Shown: piece by piece, positions 16,703 to 25,107 of the stretch
How positions within the stretch are numbered: the stretch's first letter is position 1
Layout: every line of letters starts with the position of its first letter
Origin: Streptomyces sp. f51
GTDB lineage: Bacteria > Actinomycetota > Actinomycetes > Streptomycetales > Streptomycetaceae
Direction of reading: 5' to 3'
DNA: 64,000 nt
Assembly: GCF_037940415.1 (NCBI RefSeq)
Contig: NZ_CP149798.1
Span: 1,608,501 to 1,672,500 of the forward strand
The notes under the pieces: generated by a model
The model's input: only the letters and a program-made list of their open reading frames with translations
Databases searched by the model: none
Told to the model about the DNA's origin: nothing
Position numbers and translations under genes: made by a program

Positions 16703-18730
16703 TCAGTGGTTCCACGACCGGCGGGCTTCCGCCACCTGCGCGAGAACCCGTTGGAGCACCTGGCTGTTCGCCGGCACGAGTGCGGGCTCGTACGTCCACG
16801 CGTGCCCGACCCATGGATCGGCGAGATGGTCGTCGGGCACCGGTGTGATCCGCAGCAGCGACCGCCACAGGGGGTCGAGCAGTGGCCCGTACGCCGTGGC
16901 GTCCTCCCGGTCCGCCACCATCATCAGATGGACACCGACGGCCGGTCCTTCGTCCGCCAGATAGCGGAGCTGGGTGACGGCCCGGTCGTCGAAGCCGTGC
17001 GGGAAGTCGTTGACGATCAGCAACTGCTCGGCGGTGTCGAGGTCCGGCGGCAGCGAGTCCGCCGCTCCCCCGCGCAACGCCATCTGCACCAGGTCGACCC
17101 GCTGGGTGAGACGGTTCAGTACGTCCGCCACCCCCGATGCGCCCGCGGCCGGAGGACTCCCGAGCACCCCGGACTGCGTCAGCGGTGCCAGCGACGAGGC
17201 TCCGGTACCCGCCGGGTCGATGACATGCACGGTGAACTCGCCCGCGGGATAGACCGCGAGCAGCCGGGCCGCGTGTGCCACGGCGGTGTCCATGGCGAGG
17301 CGGCGCACCTGGTCGGCATCGGCGAGCGTGCCCTCCAGGGAGGTGCGACCGCTGTCGATCCACAGGCCGCGCTCCAGTGGAAGACACACCAGCATCGGGA
17401 TGCTCAGGTTCTCGGCCTCGGGCAGCCGGAGGTCGCCGAGCCTCAGCGCCATGGGTATCTCCATGGGGGCGCGGTAGCCGTGCCAGACCGGGTTGTCCCA
17501 GCGCGCGTAGGCCATGGGCAGCGCGGGCTCCACGACCTCGGCCTCGGCCGTGAGCTGGGCGAGGTCCCGGTCGAGGGCGGCTCGTGCCTGGTCGACCAGT
17601 TGCGCGTGCTTGGCGCGGGCGGCTTCGCGAGCGGCGTCGCCCTGCCCCCCGATCCGGTTGCGCGGGTCGGAGAGGACCTGGTCGAGCTCCTTCTCCATGC
17701 GGGAGTCGGCGAAGTCGACGGCGCTGCGGTACGCGGCGACGGTCCGGGCCAGGTCCTCGAACATCCCCCAGACCTGGTTGTAGAGCCGCTCTTCCATGGA
17801 CCAGCCGGTCGCGTCTCCCGCGACCGGCTGCGCGGGCTGTCCGGGCTGGGCCGGAGGAGCGGTCGGCGGGGGCGGTGGCGGAGCTGTGGTCTGCCGTCCG
17901 GGGTGGCTGTAGTCGACCGGACCACCGGCGGTGGACGGCGACGGCGGGGCGGCCGGGGAAAGGCCGGGTTGCACGGGGCCTCCCGCGCGACCGGTCCCGT
18001 CGGCCGTGGCTCCCTGCGGAGCGGGGGTGTACGGATTCTGCTGCGGCGGCACGGTCCCTTGGGCGCCCTGGGATCCTGCTCCGCTGTAAGGCTGTTCCGG
18101 TCCCTGGGCCGGGGCGGCGGTCTGGCGTGACCGGTCCGCGTCCGGGGTGCGGGGCGGGGGCGCCGCCACCGACCGTGCCATGCCCCGGGCCACCGCTTCG
18201 TTGATGCCGGCCGCGAGCTGCCGGGCCTCCGGAAGTCCCTGGTCGGCGAGGAGGTCGGCGAGCCCGCCCGCGTAGCCCTGGCCGACGGCGCGCACCTTCC
18301 AGGCTCCCTGCCTGCGGTAGAGCTCCAGGGCCACGACGGCGGACTCGGTGTCCAGTCCGGTGACGGTGTAGCTGGCGACTTCGCGACCGTCGAGGCCGGT
18401 GACCGCGACGAAGGGGGCGGCGACGGCGCCGAACCGGACCGGTCCGCCGACGCCGGTGGGCAGCGCGAGCAGCACGCTGACCCGGTGCACGTCCTGCGGC
18501 AGGGCGCCCAGGTCGAACGCCAGTCGGTGGTCGGCCGCCGCCTGCTTGGAGACTTCGAGTCCGGGGAGCGTGGGCGCGCCCGGGTGGATCACCCACTCGA
18601 CGCCCCGGACCCTGCCCTGCTCGTCGCTGAGCGTGGCCCCCGCCACGATCGGCTTGCCGGCCGAGATCCGGACCTCGAGACGGACCTCGGAGAGCGGGTG
18701 GTTCTGTCCCCTGACCAGCTCGGCCGTCAT
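16703..18730 (-). CDS. TerD-domain protein fused to a degenerate FtsK/HerA-like domain
   Basis: A 675-residue protein. Residues 1-175 are a TerD-type beta-sandwich, without the acidic calcium site seen in the neighbouring TerD. Residues 188-310 are a Pro/Gln/Gly linker and 312-400 are helical. From about 420 to 640 the pattern follows FtsK/EccC-type ATPases: IPMLVCLPLERGLWIDSG where the P-loop should be, VHVIDPAG at 501-508, and LLIVNDFP at 570-577 followed by LRYLADEGPAVGVHLMMVAD. The Walker A GK[ST] is missing, so it probably cannot hydrolyse ATP. It lies 43 bp after terD and is probably co-transcribed from the damage-type promoter at 19408. The domain reading is by eye. Confidence 0.75.
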   Translation of the reverse strand: MTAELVRGQNHPLSEVRLEVRISAGKPIVAGATLSDEQGRVRGVEWVIHPGAPTLPGLEVSKQAAADHRLAFDLGALPQDVHRVSVLLALPTGVGGPVRFGAVAAPFVAVTGLDGREVASYTVTGLDTESAVVALELYRRQGAWKVRAVGQGYAGGLADLLADQGLPEARQLAAGINEAVARGMARSVAAPPPRTPDADRSRQTAAPAQGPEQPYSGAGSQGAQGTVPPQQNPYTPAPQGATADGTGRAGGPVQPGLSPAAPPSPSTAGGPVDYSHPGRQTTAPPPPPPTAPPAQPGQPAQPVAGDATGWSMEERLYNQVWGMFEDLARTVAAYRSAVDFADSRMEKELDQVLSDPRNRIGGQGDAAREAARAKHAQLVDQARAALDRDLAQLTAEAEVVEPALPMAYARWDNPVWHGYRAPMEIPMALRLGDLRLPEAENLSIPMLVCLPLERGLWIDSGRTSLEGTLADADQVRRLAMDTAVAHAARLLAVYPAGEFTVHVIDPAGTGASSLAPLTQSGVLGSPPAAGASGVADVLNRLTQRVDLVQMALRGGAADSLPPDLDTAEQLLIVNDFPHGFDDRAVTQLRYLADEGPAVGVHLMMVADREDATAYGPLLDPLWRSLLRITPVPDDHLADPWVGHAWTYEPALVPANSQVLQRVLAQVAEARRSWNH

Positions 18731-18773
18731 CGCCTTGTCCCCCTGTGTCGCTGCGTGCGTCTGCGCCGGCCGC

Positions 18774-19352
18774 TCAGAGGTGCGGCAGTATGGCGGGCAT
18801 CAGGTCCTGGAACGTGCGGCCGTTGGCCGGCGTGCCGAGGGCCGTCATCTGCCAGCCGCTTCCGGAGCGGTGCACCTTCGCCATGATCTGGGCCGTGTAC
18901 TGGCCGCCGCCGGCCAGGGTGTAGCGCGCGAGCTCCTGGCCGTTGGTCTCGTCGACCAGACGGCAGAACGCGTTCTGCACTTCCTGGAAGGTCTGGCCCG
19001 TGAAGGAGTTCACGGTGAAGATGATCTGGTCGATGTGGACCGGGACGCGCTGGAGGTCGACGAGGATGGACTCGTCGTCACCGCCCTGGCCCGCACCGCC
19101 GACGAGGTTGTCACCGGTGTGCCGCACCGAGCCGTCGTCGCTGACGAGGTGACGGAAGAAGACCACGTCGACGGGCTGCTTGTCGGCGAACAGCACGGCG
19201 GACGCGTCGAGGTCGATCTCGCGGGTGCGCGAGCCGAACAGGCCGCGCCGGGGGGCCGCCTGCCAGCCGAGTCCCATACGGACCGCGGTCAGCGTGCCCC
19301 CGTCGTTCTTCTGCAGACTGATGGCCTGACCCTTGGTCATATTGACCGTCAC
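18774..19352 (-). CDS. terD: TerD-family stress protein
   Basis: A 192-residue protein, exactly the usual TerD length. It opens VTVNMTKGQAISLQKNDGG and keeps the calcium-binding acidic motifs: IDLDASAVLF and GDNLVGGAGQGGDDESI. TerD proteins are cytosolic calcium-binding factors of tellurite, phage and DNA-stress responses; in S. coelicolor related tdd genes affect development. The GTG at 19352 has GAGGGG 7 bp upstream, and a longer reading frame upstream crosses the promoter. Expression is predicted from the PafBC-type promoter at 19408-19430 with a leader of about 50 nt. It heads an operon with the TerD-FtsK-like gene. Confidence 0.93.
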   Translation of the reverse strand: MTVNMTKGQAISLQKNDGGTLTAVRMGLGWQAAPRRGLFGSRTREIDLDASAVLFADKQPVDVVFFRHLVSDDGSVRHTGDNLVGGAGQGGDDESILVDLQRVPVHIDQIIFTVNSFTGQTFQEVQNAFCRLVDETNGQELARYTLAGGGQYTAQIMAKVHRSGSGWQMTALGTPANGRTFQDLMPAILPHL

Positions 19353-19407
19353 GCGCTGTCCCCTCTCGAACTGTCCCCTGTTGCCGCGGAATCCGCGGAT
19401 GAACAGA

Positions 19408-19430
19408 ACCCTACGCAGCGGCACTGACAG
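19408..19430 (-). promoter_or_regulatory. PafBC-type DNA-damage promoter of the terD operon
   Basis: On the minus strand: CTGTCAGTG (19422-19430), 8 bp, TAGGGT (19408-19413). It has the same architecture as the sites before uvrA, uvrB, ogt and coaE. It sits between the uvrB stop and terD. Confidence 0.78.
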
Positions 19431-19511
19431 CGCCGAAGCCCGGGCCGCACTTTGTGTCGGTCTTGCAACACATCACGCATCGGCCGGGATCCGGCGCCGT
19501 CGAGGCGACCG

Positions 19512-21644
19512 TCAGGCGATTCCCGCCTCCTTCATCTGCCGCAGTTCCTTCTTCATCTCGGACACCTCGTCGCGCAGACGGGCCGCGATCTCGAACTGGA
19601 GGTCGGCCGCCGCGGCGCGCATCCGTTCCGTCAGGTCCTCGATCTGCTGGGCGAGTTCGGCCGCGGGGCGGTCGGTCGGCACCGCGGCCTTGTCCTTGGC
19701 GGACTTGGCGGCTCGGGTCGCCTTGGCGCCCAGCGCGGGCACCGGGGCCTTGGCGCCCTTGCCGTCCTTCGTCTTGCGGTAGCCGGAGCCGAGGAGCTGC
19801 TCGGTGTCGACGTCCTCGCGGGCGATCTGCGCCACGATGTCGTTGATCTTCTTGCGCAGCGGCTGCGGGTCGATGCCCCGCTCCTTGTTGTACGCGATCT
19901 GCTTCTCGCGGCGGCGGTTGGTCTCCTCGATGGCCTTCTCCATCGCCGGGGTGATCCGGTCCGCGTACATGTGGACCTGGCCGGAGACATTGCGCGCCGC
20001 GCGGCCGATGGTCTGGATCAGGGAGGTTCCCGAGCGCAGGAAGCCCTCCTTGTCGGCGTCGAGGATCGCCACCAGGGAGACCTCGGGAAGGTCGAGGCCC
20101 TCGCGCAGCAGGTTGATGCCGACCAGGACGTCGAACTCGCCGGCGCGCAGTTCGCGCAGCAGCTCGACGCGGCGCAGGGTGTCGACGTCGCTGTGCAGAT
20201 AGCGCACCTGGATGCCCAGTTCCAGGAAGTAGTCGGTGAGGTCCTCGGCCATCTTCTTGGTGAGCGTGGTGACCAGGACGCGCTCGTCCTTCTCGGTGCG
20301 CTGCCGGATCTCGTGCACGAGGTCGTCGATCTGGCCCTCGGTGGACTTGACGACCACCTGGGGGTCGATCAGGCCGGTGGGACGGATGATCTGCTCGACG
20401 TAGCCGTCCGAGCGGGAGAGTTCGTAGTTGCCCGGGGTGGCCGAGAGGTAGACGGTCTGGCCGATCCGCTGCTGGAACTCCTCCCACTTCAGGGGGCGGT
20501 TGTCCAGGGCGGAGGGCAGCCGGAAGCCGTGGTCGACGAGGGTGCGCTTGCGCGAGGCGTCGCCTTCGTACATCGCGCCGATCTGCGGGACGGTGACGTG
20601 CGACTCGTCGATGACGAGGAGGAAGTCCTCCGGGAAGTAGTCGATCAGCGTGTTCGGCGCGGAGCCCGGCTGACGGCCGTCGAAGTGCATCGAGTAGTTC
20701 TCGACACCGGAGCAGGAGCCGATCTGGCGGAGCATCTCGATGTCGTACGTGGTCCGCATGCGCAGGCGCTGGGCCTCCAGGAGCTTGCTCTGCTTCTCCA
20801 GCTCGGCGAGGCGTTCGCCCAGCTCCTTCTCGATGTCGTTGACGGCGCGCTCCATGCGTTCGGGGCCCGCCACGTAGTGGGACGCGGGGAAGACGTAGAT
20901 CTGGTCGTCGTCGCTGATGACCTCGCCGGTCAGCGGGTGCAGCGTGGACAGGGCCTCGATCTCGTCGCCGAACATCTCGATGCGGACCGCGAGCTCCTCG
21001 TAGACCGGGAAGATCTCGATCGTGTCGCCGCGGACCCGGAAGGTGCCGCGGGCGAAGGCGACGTCGTTGCGGGAGTACTGGATGTCGACGAAGCGGCGCA
21101 GCAGGGCGTCGCGGTCGATCTCGTCGCCGACCTTGAGGCTGACCATCCGGTCCACGTACTCCTGGGGAGTACCGAGGCCGTAGATGCAGGACACCGAGGC
21201 GACCACGACGACGTCACGGCGGGTCAGCAGGGAGTTGGTCGCGGAGTGGCGCAGGCGCTCCACCTCCTCGTTGACCGAGGAGTCCTTCTCGATGTAGGTG
21301 TCCGACTGCGGGACGTACGCCTCGGGCTGGTAGTAGTCGTAGTACGAGACGAAGTATTCGACGGCGTTGTTCGGCAGCAGCTCGCGGAACTCGTTGGCCA
21401 GCTGGGCGGCCAGCGTCTTGTTCGGTGCCATGACGAGCGTGGGGCGCTGGAGCTTCTCGATCATCCACGCGGTAGTGGCGGACTTGCCGGTGCCGGTCGC
21501 GCCCAGCAGGACGACATCCTTCTCACCTGCGCGGATGCGCTTCTCCAGGTCGGCGATGGCCGTGGGCTGGTCACCGCTCGGCTGGAAGTGGCTGACGACC
21601 TCGAAGGGCGCCACCGAACGTTCAATCTTGGATACGGGCCGCAT
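19512..21644 (-). CDS. uvrB: UvrABC excinuclease subunit B
   Basis: A 710-residue helicase-like damage-verification subunit of nucleotide excision repair. Walker A GATGTGKS, the damage-binding beta-hairpin region [20 protein letters not shown], helicase motif QTIGRAARN, and the C-terminal UVR motif that docks UvrC ([20 protein letters not shown]) are all present. A short Lys/Ala-rich insert ([19 protein letters not shown]) precedes the UVR motif. The ATG follows the -10 box by 6 bp, so the mRNA is probably leaderless. It is separated from uvrA by about 13 kb but shares the same promoter type. Confidence 0.98.
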   Translation of the reverse strand: MRPVSKIERSVAPFEVVSHFQPSGDQPTAIADLEKRIRAGEKDVVLLGATGTGKSATTAWMIEKLQRPTLVMAPNKTLAAQLANEFRELLPNNAVEYFVSYYDYYQPEAYVPQSDTYIEKDSSVNEEVERLRHSATNSLLTRRDVVVVASVSCIYGLGTPQEYVDRMVSLKVGDEIDRDALLRRFVDIQYSRNDVAFARGTFRVRGDTIEIFPVYEELAVRIEMFGDEIEALSTLHPLTGEVISDDDQIYVFPASHYVAGPERMERAVNDIEKELGERLAELEKQSKLLEAQRLRMRTTYDIEMLRQIGSCSGVENYSMHFDGRQPGSAPNTLIDYFPEDFLLVIDESHVTVPQIGAMYEGDASRKRTLVDHGFRLPSALDNRPLKWEEFQQRIGQTVYLSATPGNYELSRSDGYVEQIIRPTGLIDPQVVVKSTEGQIDDLVHEIRQRTEKDERVLVTTLTKKMAEDLTDYFLELGIQVRYLHSDVDTLRRVELLRELRAGEFDVLVGINLLREGLDLPEVSLVAILDADKEGFLRSGTSLIQTIGRAARNVSGQVHMYADRITPAMEKAIEETNRRREKQIAYNKERGIDPQPLRKKINDIVAQIAREDVDTEQLLGSGYRKTKDGKGAKAPVPALGAKATRAAKSAKDKAAVPTDRPAAELAQQIEDLTERMRAAAADLQFEIAARLRDEVSEMKKELRQMKEAGIA

Positions 21645-21650
21645 GGATCC

Positions 21651-21673
21651 ACCGTACGACCCCGCACTGACAA
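21651..21673 (-). promoter_or_regulatory. PafBC-type DNA-damage promoter of uvrB
   Basis: On the minus strand: TTGTCAGTG (21665-21673), 8 bp, TACGGT (21651-21656), then 6 bp to the uvrB ATG. A full match to the published pattern TTGTCRGTG-N8-TANNNT. Confidence 0.85.
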
Positions 21674-21683
21674 CCGGGCCGGA

Positions 21684-22556
21684 TCACCTGCTCTGCGGGG
21701 TCCGCGAGCGCCGGTAGGAGGGTTCCCGCACGGGGTGGACGGCCGGTCGGCGGCCGGTGTGCGCGGGGCCGGGATGGGCCGGGACGCCCGGCAGCCGGAT
21801 CTCGGCGGGGCGCCGGTCGGGCTTGCCGACGATCATCTGCGGATCGAACATCACGACGACGCCCGCCAGACACAGGAGGGCCAGCGGGCCGATCATCATG
21901 GGCGCGAGCAGGGCGGCGGCCGAGTCCCCTGCGGGGGTGCCGCCGGCCGGACCGTGCAGATGGACGCTGAGCGCGGCCATGCCCGTGTAGTGCATGCCGC
22001 TGACGGCCAGCCCCATGACGAGACTCGCCCCCACGCTCCAGAGGAAACCGCGCACCTGCCCGGCGGCCCAGAGAGCGGCGATGGCGGCCACGACGGCGAT
22101 GACGACCGAGGCGGCGACGGTGAAGGTGTTGTAGGCGAGGTTCCCGTTGAGCCGCATGCCGGCCATGCCCAGGTAGTGCATCGAGGCGATGCCCAGGCCG
22201 GTGACGGTCCCACCGGTGAAGAGCGCAGGCCCGGTGGCGCCCTGGTAGCCGACGATGAAGATCCCGGCACCGACCATCAGGACGGCGACGCCCAGGCTCG
22301 CGAACGTCGTCGGCCGGTCGTAGTGGACGGGGCTCTCCTCGACCGTGAACCCCATCATCGCGATGAAGTGCATCGTCCAGATGCCGGAGGCGATCGCGAC
22401 CGAGCCGAGGGCGAGCCAGGCGGCCCGCCAGGGGCCGGCGACGCACATGGATCTGGTGGTGCAGCGCAGGCCGAGCGCCCCACCCAGGCAGGCCATGAAA
22501 TACGCCACCAGCGGTGTGACGAGTCCGTAGGTGAAGCCGTCGACCGTGCCTTGCAT
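21684..22556 (-). CDS. MHYT-domain integral membrane sensor
   Basis: A 290-residue membrane protein with about seven helices and three MHYT-type motifs: MHFIAMMGF, MHYLGMAGM and MHYTGMAAL. The His and Met residues are thought to bind copper, so the domain may sense oxygen, CO or NO. Unlike many homologues it carries no GGDEF, kinase or regulator domain; it ends in a basic, Pro/Arg-rich cytosolic tail. I chose the ATG at 22556 because the first helix starts there and GGGAAAGG lies upstream. It ends 39 bp before the uvrB start on the same strand, but uvrB has its own promoter in that gap. Confidence 0.9.
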   Translation of the reverse strand: MQGTVDGFTYGLVTPLVAYFMACLGGALGLRCTTRSMCVAGPWRAAWLALGSVAIASGIWTMHFIAMMGFTVEESPVHYDRPTTFASLGVAVLMVGAGIFIVGYQGATGPALFTGGTVTGLGIASMHYLGMAGMRLNGNLAYNTFTVAASVVIAVVAAIAALWAAGQVRGFLWSVGASLVMGLAVSGMHYTGMAALSVHLHGPAGGTPAGDSAAALLAPMMIGPLALLCLAGVVVMFDPQMIVGKPDRRPAEIRLPGVPAHPGPAHTGRRPAVHPVREPSYRRSRTPQSR

Positions 22557-22834
22557 GCGCGGCTGCCTTTCCCGCCCTGTTGCTCCTGGAACCGACCGAA
22601 ACGCCCCCGCGGCCCGGACCGCCGGAGCGGACCGGGTTGAAGGAGAGAGTACGACCCCACCGGAATGGTCGAACGATAATCCTGCAAACAATCACGACCT
22701 CTCCCCAGTTGTGCCCTGGCAGTGGCCCGACTTGGACAACTCCATTCAATCCGCGGCCATCTCGCTTCCCCCCTCCGTCGACTCTCTGCTGTCAATCTTG
22801 TGCTGTCCGTGATCACCCGACGCGAGGAGAACGC

Positions 22835-23701
22835 ATGCACGCGCGCGTTGCCGCCGCCACGACCGCCGCGCTTCTTGGGGGAGCCGTTCTGATACTGCCC
22901 AGCCCGCACGCCAAGGCCGGCGGTCGGATCACGGCACCGCTGGTCGTCGCCCATCGCGGCGCATCGGCATACGCTCCGGAGAACACTCTGGCCTCCATCG
23001 ACCGCGCGGCCGAACTGGGCTTCCACTGGGTCGAGAACGACGTCCAGCGCACCCGTGACGGGCAGTTGGTCGTCCTCCACGACGCCTCTCTGGCGCGCAC
23101 GACGGACGTCAAGCGGGTCTATCCCGGGCGGAGCCCGTGGAACGTCAAGGACTTCACGGCGGCGGAGATCGCCCGCCTGGACGCCGGGAGCTGGTTCGGC
23201 CCGCGATTCGCGGGCGCGAAGGTTCCGACGTTGCGCGACTACATGGAACGCGTCTCGCGCAACCACCAGAAACTCGTCCTGGAGATCAAGAATCCTGAGC
23301 TGTATCCGGGCATCGAGCGGCAGACGGTCAAACTGCTGAGCAACGAGGGCTGGCTCGACCCGGTCCACCTTCGGGACAGGCTGATCGTCCAGAGCTTCAG
23401 CGCGGACAGTGTCCGGACCGTGCACCGGTTGCGGCCCGGCATCACGACGGCCTTCCTCGGGACCCCACCCGTCGCGCGGCTGCCCTGGTACGCGCGGTTC
23501 ACCGACCAGATCAACTCCGACCACCACGCCCTGTCGCCGGACTACGTCTCGGCGGTCCACGCGCTCCACGGCCCGCACGGCCGGATGAAGGTCTTCGCCT
23601 GGACCGTGGACGACGCGGCGACCGCGCGGCGTCTGGCGGGGTTCGGCACGGACGGCGTCATCACGAACACGCCCGACGTGATCCGCGCGGCTCTGCGTTA
23701 G
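22835..23701 (+). CDS. glpQ: Secreted glycerophosphodiester phosphodiesterase
   Basis: A 288-residue GDPD enzyme. A signal peptide with Ala-rich core (residues 1-28, ending PSPHAKA) exports it. The catalytic motifs are VVAHRGASAYAPENT, HWVENDVQRTRDG with the metal-binding Glu and Asp, and VVLHD with the second His. It releases glycerol-3-phosphate and an alcohol from glycerophosphodiesters, supplying phosphate and carbon. The ATG follows GAGGAG by 5 bp. Such genes are often PhoP-controlled, but I do not see a convincing PHO box in the 278-bp upstream gap. Confidence 0.93.
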   Translation: MHARVAAATTAALLGGAVLILPSPHAKAGGRITAPLVVAHRGASAYAPENTLASIDRAAELGFHWVENDVQRTRDGQLVVLHDASLARTTDVKRVYPGRSPWNVKDFTAAEIARLDAGSWFGPRFAGAKVPTLRDYMERVSRNHQKLVLEIKNPELYPGIERQTVKLLSNEGWLDPVHLRDRLIVQSFSADSVRTVHRLRPGITTAFLGTPPVARLPWYARFTDQINSDHHALSPDYVSAVHALHGPHGRMKVFAWTVDDAATARRLAGFGTDGVITNTPDVIRAALR

Positions 23702-23748
23702 CGCGCCGTCGCCCGGTGCGCGGACGGATTCCGGCCGCGCACCGGGCG

Positions 23749-23771
23749 TTGTCAGTGCCGGGCCGTACGGT
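23749..23771 (+). promoter_or_regulatory. PafBC-type DNA-damage promoter of ogt
   Basis: TTGTCAGTG (23749-23757), 8 bp, TACGGT (23766-23771), then 7 bp to the ATG. A perfect match to TTGTCRGTG-N8-TANNNT, and leaderless. Confidence 0.85.
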
Positions 23772-23778
23772 GGAGCGC

Positions 23779-24333
23779 ATGGACAGCCACGGGCGGTACG
23801 AGCAGCGGATCGTGTGGTCCGTCATCGGCACGGACATCGGTCCGCTCCTCCTCGCCGCGACACCCAACGGCCTGGTCAACGTCGTCTTCCACGCCTCGGA
23901 CACCGTGCGCGACACGGCGCTCGACCGGCTCGCGTCCCGATTGGGCGCCGAACCCGTCGAGGCGCCCGGGTCACCGCTGCTGGCCGAGGCGATACGCCAG
24001 GTGGAGGCGTACTTCGCGGGCGAGCGGCACGACTTCGACCTGCCGCTCGACTGGTCACTGATCTCGGGGTTCAACCGCCAGGTGCTGCGGGAGCTGAACT
24101 CGGGCGTTCCGTTCGGCTCCGTCGTGGCCTACGGCGACCTGGCCGGACGGGTCGGAGCCCCCGGAGCGGCCCAGGCCGTGGGGGTGGCCATGGGCTCGAA
24201 CCCGCTGCCGGTCGTGGCGCCGTGCCACCGCGTGGTCGAGAGCGACGGCAGCATCGGCGGTTTCGGGGGCGGCCTGGAGACCAAGCGGAAACTGCTGGCC
24301 CTCGAAGGGGTCCTCCCGGAGCCACTTTTCTGA
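23779..24333 (+). CDS. ogt: Methylated-DNA-[protein]-cysteine S-methyltransferase
   Basis: A 184-residue suicide repair protein that removes methyl groups from O6-methylguanine onto its own cysteine. The active-site motif is PVVAPCHRVV, the helix-turn-helix region with the arginine finger reads GSVVAYGDLAGRVG, and the end is GGLETKRKLLALE. The ATG at 23779 was chosen because the damage-type promoter ends 7 bp before it. Transcription therefore starts at the A of ATG, and the longer in-frame start lies upstream of the promoter. It is a single gene, and its promoter ties it to uvrA and uvrB. Confidence 0.95.
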   Translation: MDSHGRYEQRIVWSVIGTDIGPLLLAATPNGLVNVVFHASDTVRDTALDRLASRLGAEPVEAPGSPLLAEAIRQVEAYFAGERHDFDLPLDWSLISGFNRQVLRELNSGVPFGSVVAYGDLAGRVGAPGAAQAVGVAMGSNPLPVVAPCHRVVESDGSIGGFGGGLETKRKLLALEGVLPEPLF

Positions 24334-24444
24334 GGTCCCGGCGGCCGCCGCCGTGGACGCCCAGCGGTGGCCGCCGTCATGGGACGCCGGGCGAGGGGTC
24401 CGGTCCGGTTCGCCTACAAGCAGCCGCGTGATCCTCGGGGGCCG

Positions 24445-24807
24445 TCAGAGGCTGATGTGGTACGCCTTGCGCAGCGTCTCGTGGACGGTCCACGTCGTAC
24501 GGTCGCCCTCGCGCAGGAACGCGGCGTCACCGGGGCCCACCTCGATGACGTCGCCGCCCTCCACCTCGATGGTGGCGCGGCCGCTGACCACGACGAAGAG
24601 TTCGTTGGCCTCCGTGTCGGTCACCACGCCCGGCGTGATCTGCCAGATGCCGCGCAGCTGCTTGCCGTCGGCGGACTCCCACAGGACCTTGCCCGTGACG
24701 GCAGGGTCACCCGAGACGATCTGGGCCGGGTCCAGCGGCTCGGGGTCGAGCTCGGCGTCGGGAATGTGCACGGCGAACGAGGGCGTGGCCTGGGAGTTCG
24801 TGTTCAT
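24445..24807 (-). CDS. Cupin domain protein
   Basis: A 120-residue single-domain cupin, similar to the (S)-ureidoglycine aminohydrolase/EutQ-like group. The barrel core runs GIWQITPGVVTDTEANELFV, SGRATIEVEGGDVIEVGPGD and TTWTVHETLRKAYHISL. The usual metal-binding His pair is replaced by Thr/Glu-containing residues, so metal binding is uncertain. The ATG at 24807 is preceded by TAGGGT, which suggests a leaderless transcript. The function cannot be told. A much longer open frame extends upstream, but it runs antisense through psuG and is a shadow. Confidence 0.85.
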   Translation of the reverse strand: MNTNSQATPSFAVHIPDAELDPEPLDPAQIVSGDPAVTGKVLWESADGKQLRGIWQITPGVVTDTEANELFVVVSGRATIEVEGGDVIEVGPGDAAFLREGDRTTWTVHETLRKAYHISL

Positions 24808-25107
24808 GAGCGCACACCCTAAGGGCTTTCCCTCCGCCGGAGGCGCCGGGGGTCGCCCCCCTCTGTCCTGCCGAAGCCGCTTCGAGAAGGCGCGACGACA
24901 TGGCCCGGTCGTGGCGGATTGGCGTGGCCGAGTCGTAGCGGGGTGGCGTGGCCCAGTCATGGCGGGTTGGCATGGCCGAGTCGTGGCGGGTTGTCCCCCG
25001 TGCCGCCGGGCCGCCGTCGTACCTCGCGGCCCGCGAGGGTTTGGCCGGGCCTGCCGCCCGCCAGAGATCCAGGGACGGGAACGTCGACCGACGACTGGAG
25101 GCAGCGC
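24808..25107. other. Intergenic region between the cupin and psuG genes
   Basis: 300 bp divergent gap. It contains four 24-bp tandem repeats at 24901-24996 and, after them, the GGAG ribosome site of psuG. The TAGGGT box for the cupin gene lies at the left edge. No other gene is seen. Confidence 0.6.
24901..24996. repeat. Four tandem copies of a 24-bp repeat
   Basis: Units start at 24901, 24925, 24949 and 24973, each beginning TGGCCC/TGGCCG and containing AGTCGTGGCGGGTTGG or a close variant. Because 24 is a multiple of three, the repeat is open in several frames, which creates false reading frames on both strands. Confidence 0.9.

Noticed and set aside
19452..22640. 1062-codon open frame opposite uvrB and the MHYT gene
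   Set aside because: It is antisense to clearly conserved genes and its peptide is Val/Asp/Leu-rich filler. This is a GC-rich shadow frame.
22557..22834. PHO box for glpQ
   Set aside because: I looked for GTTCACC-type direct repeats and found none convincing.
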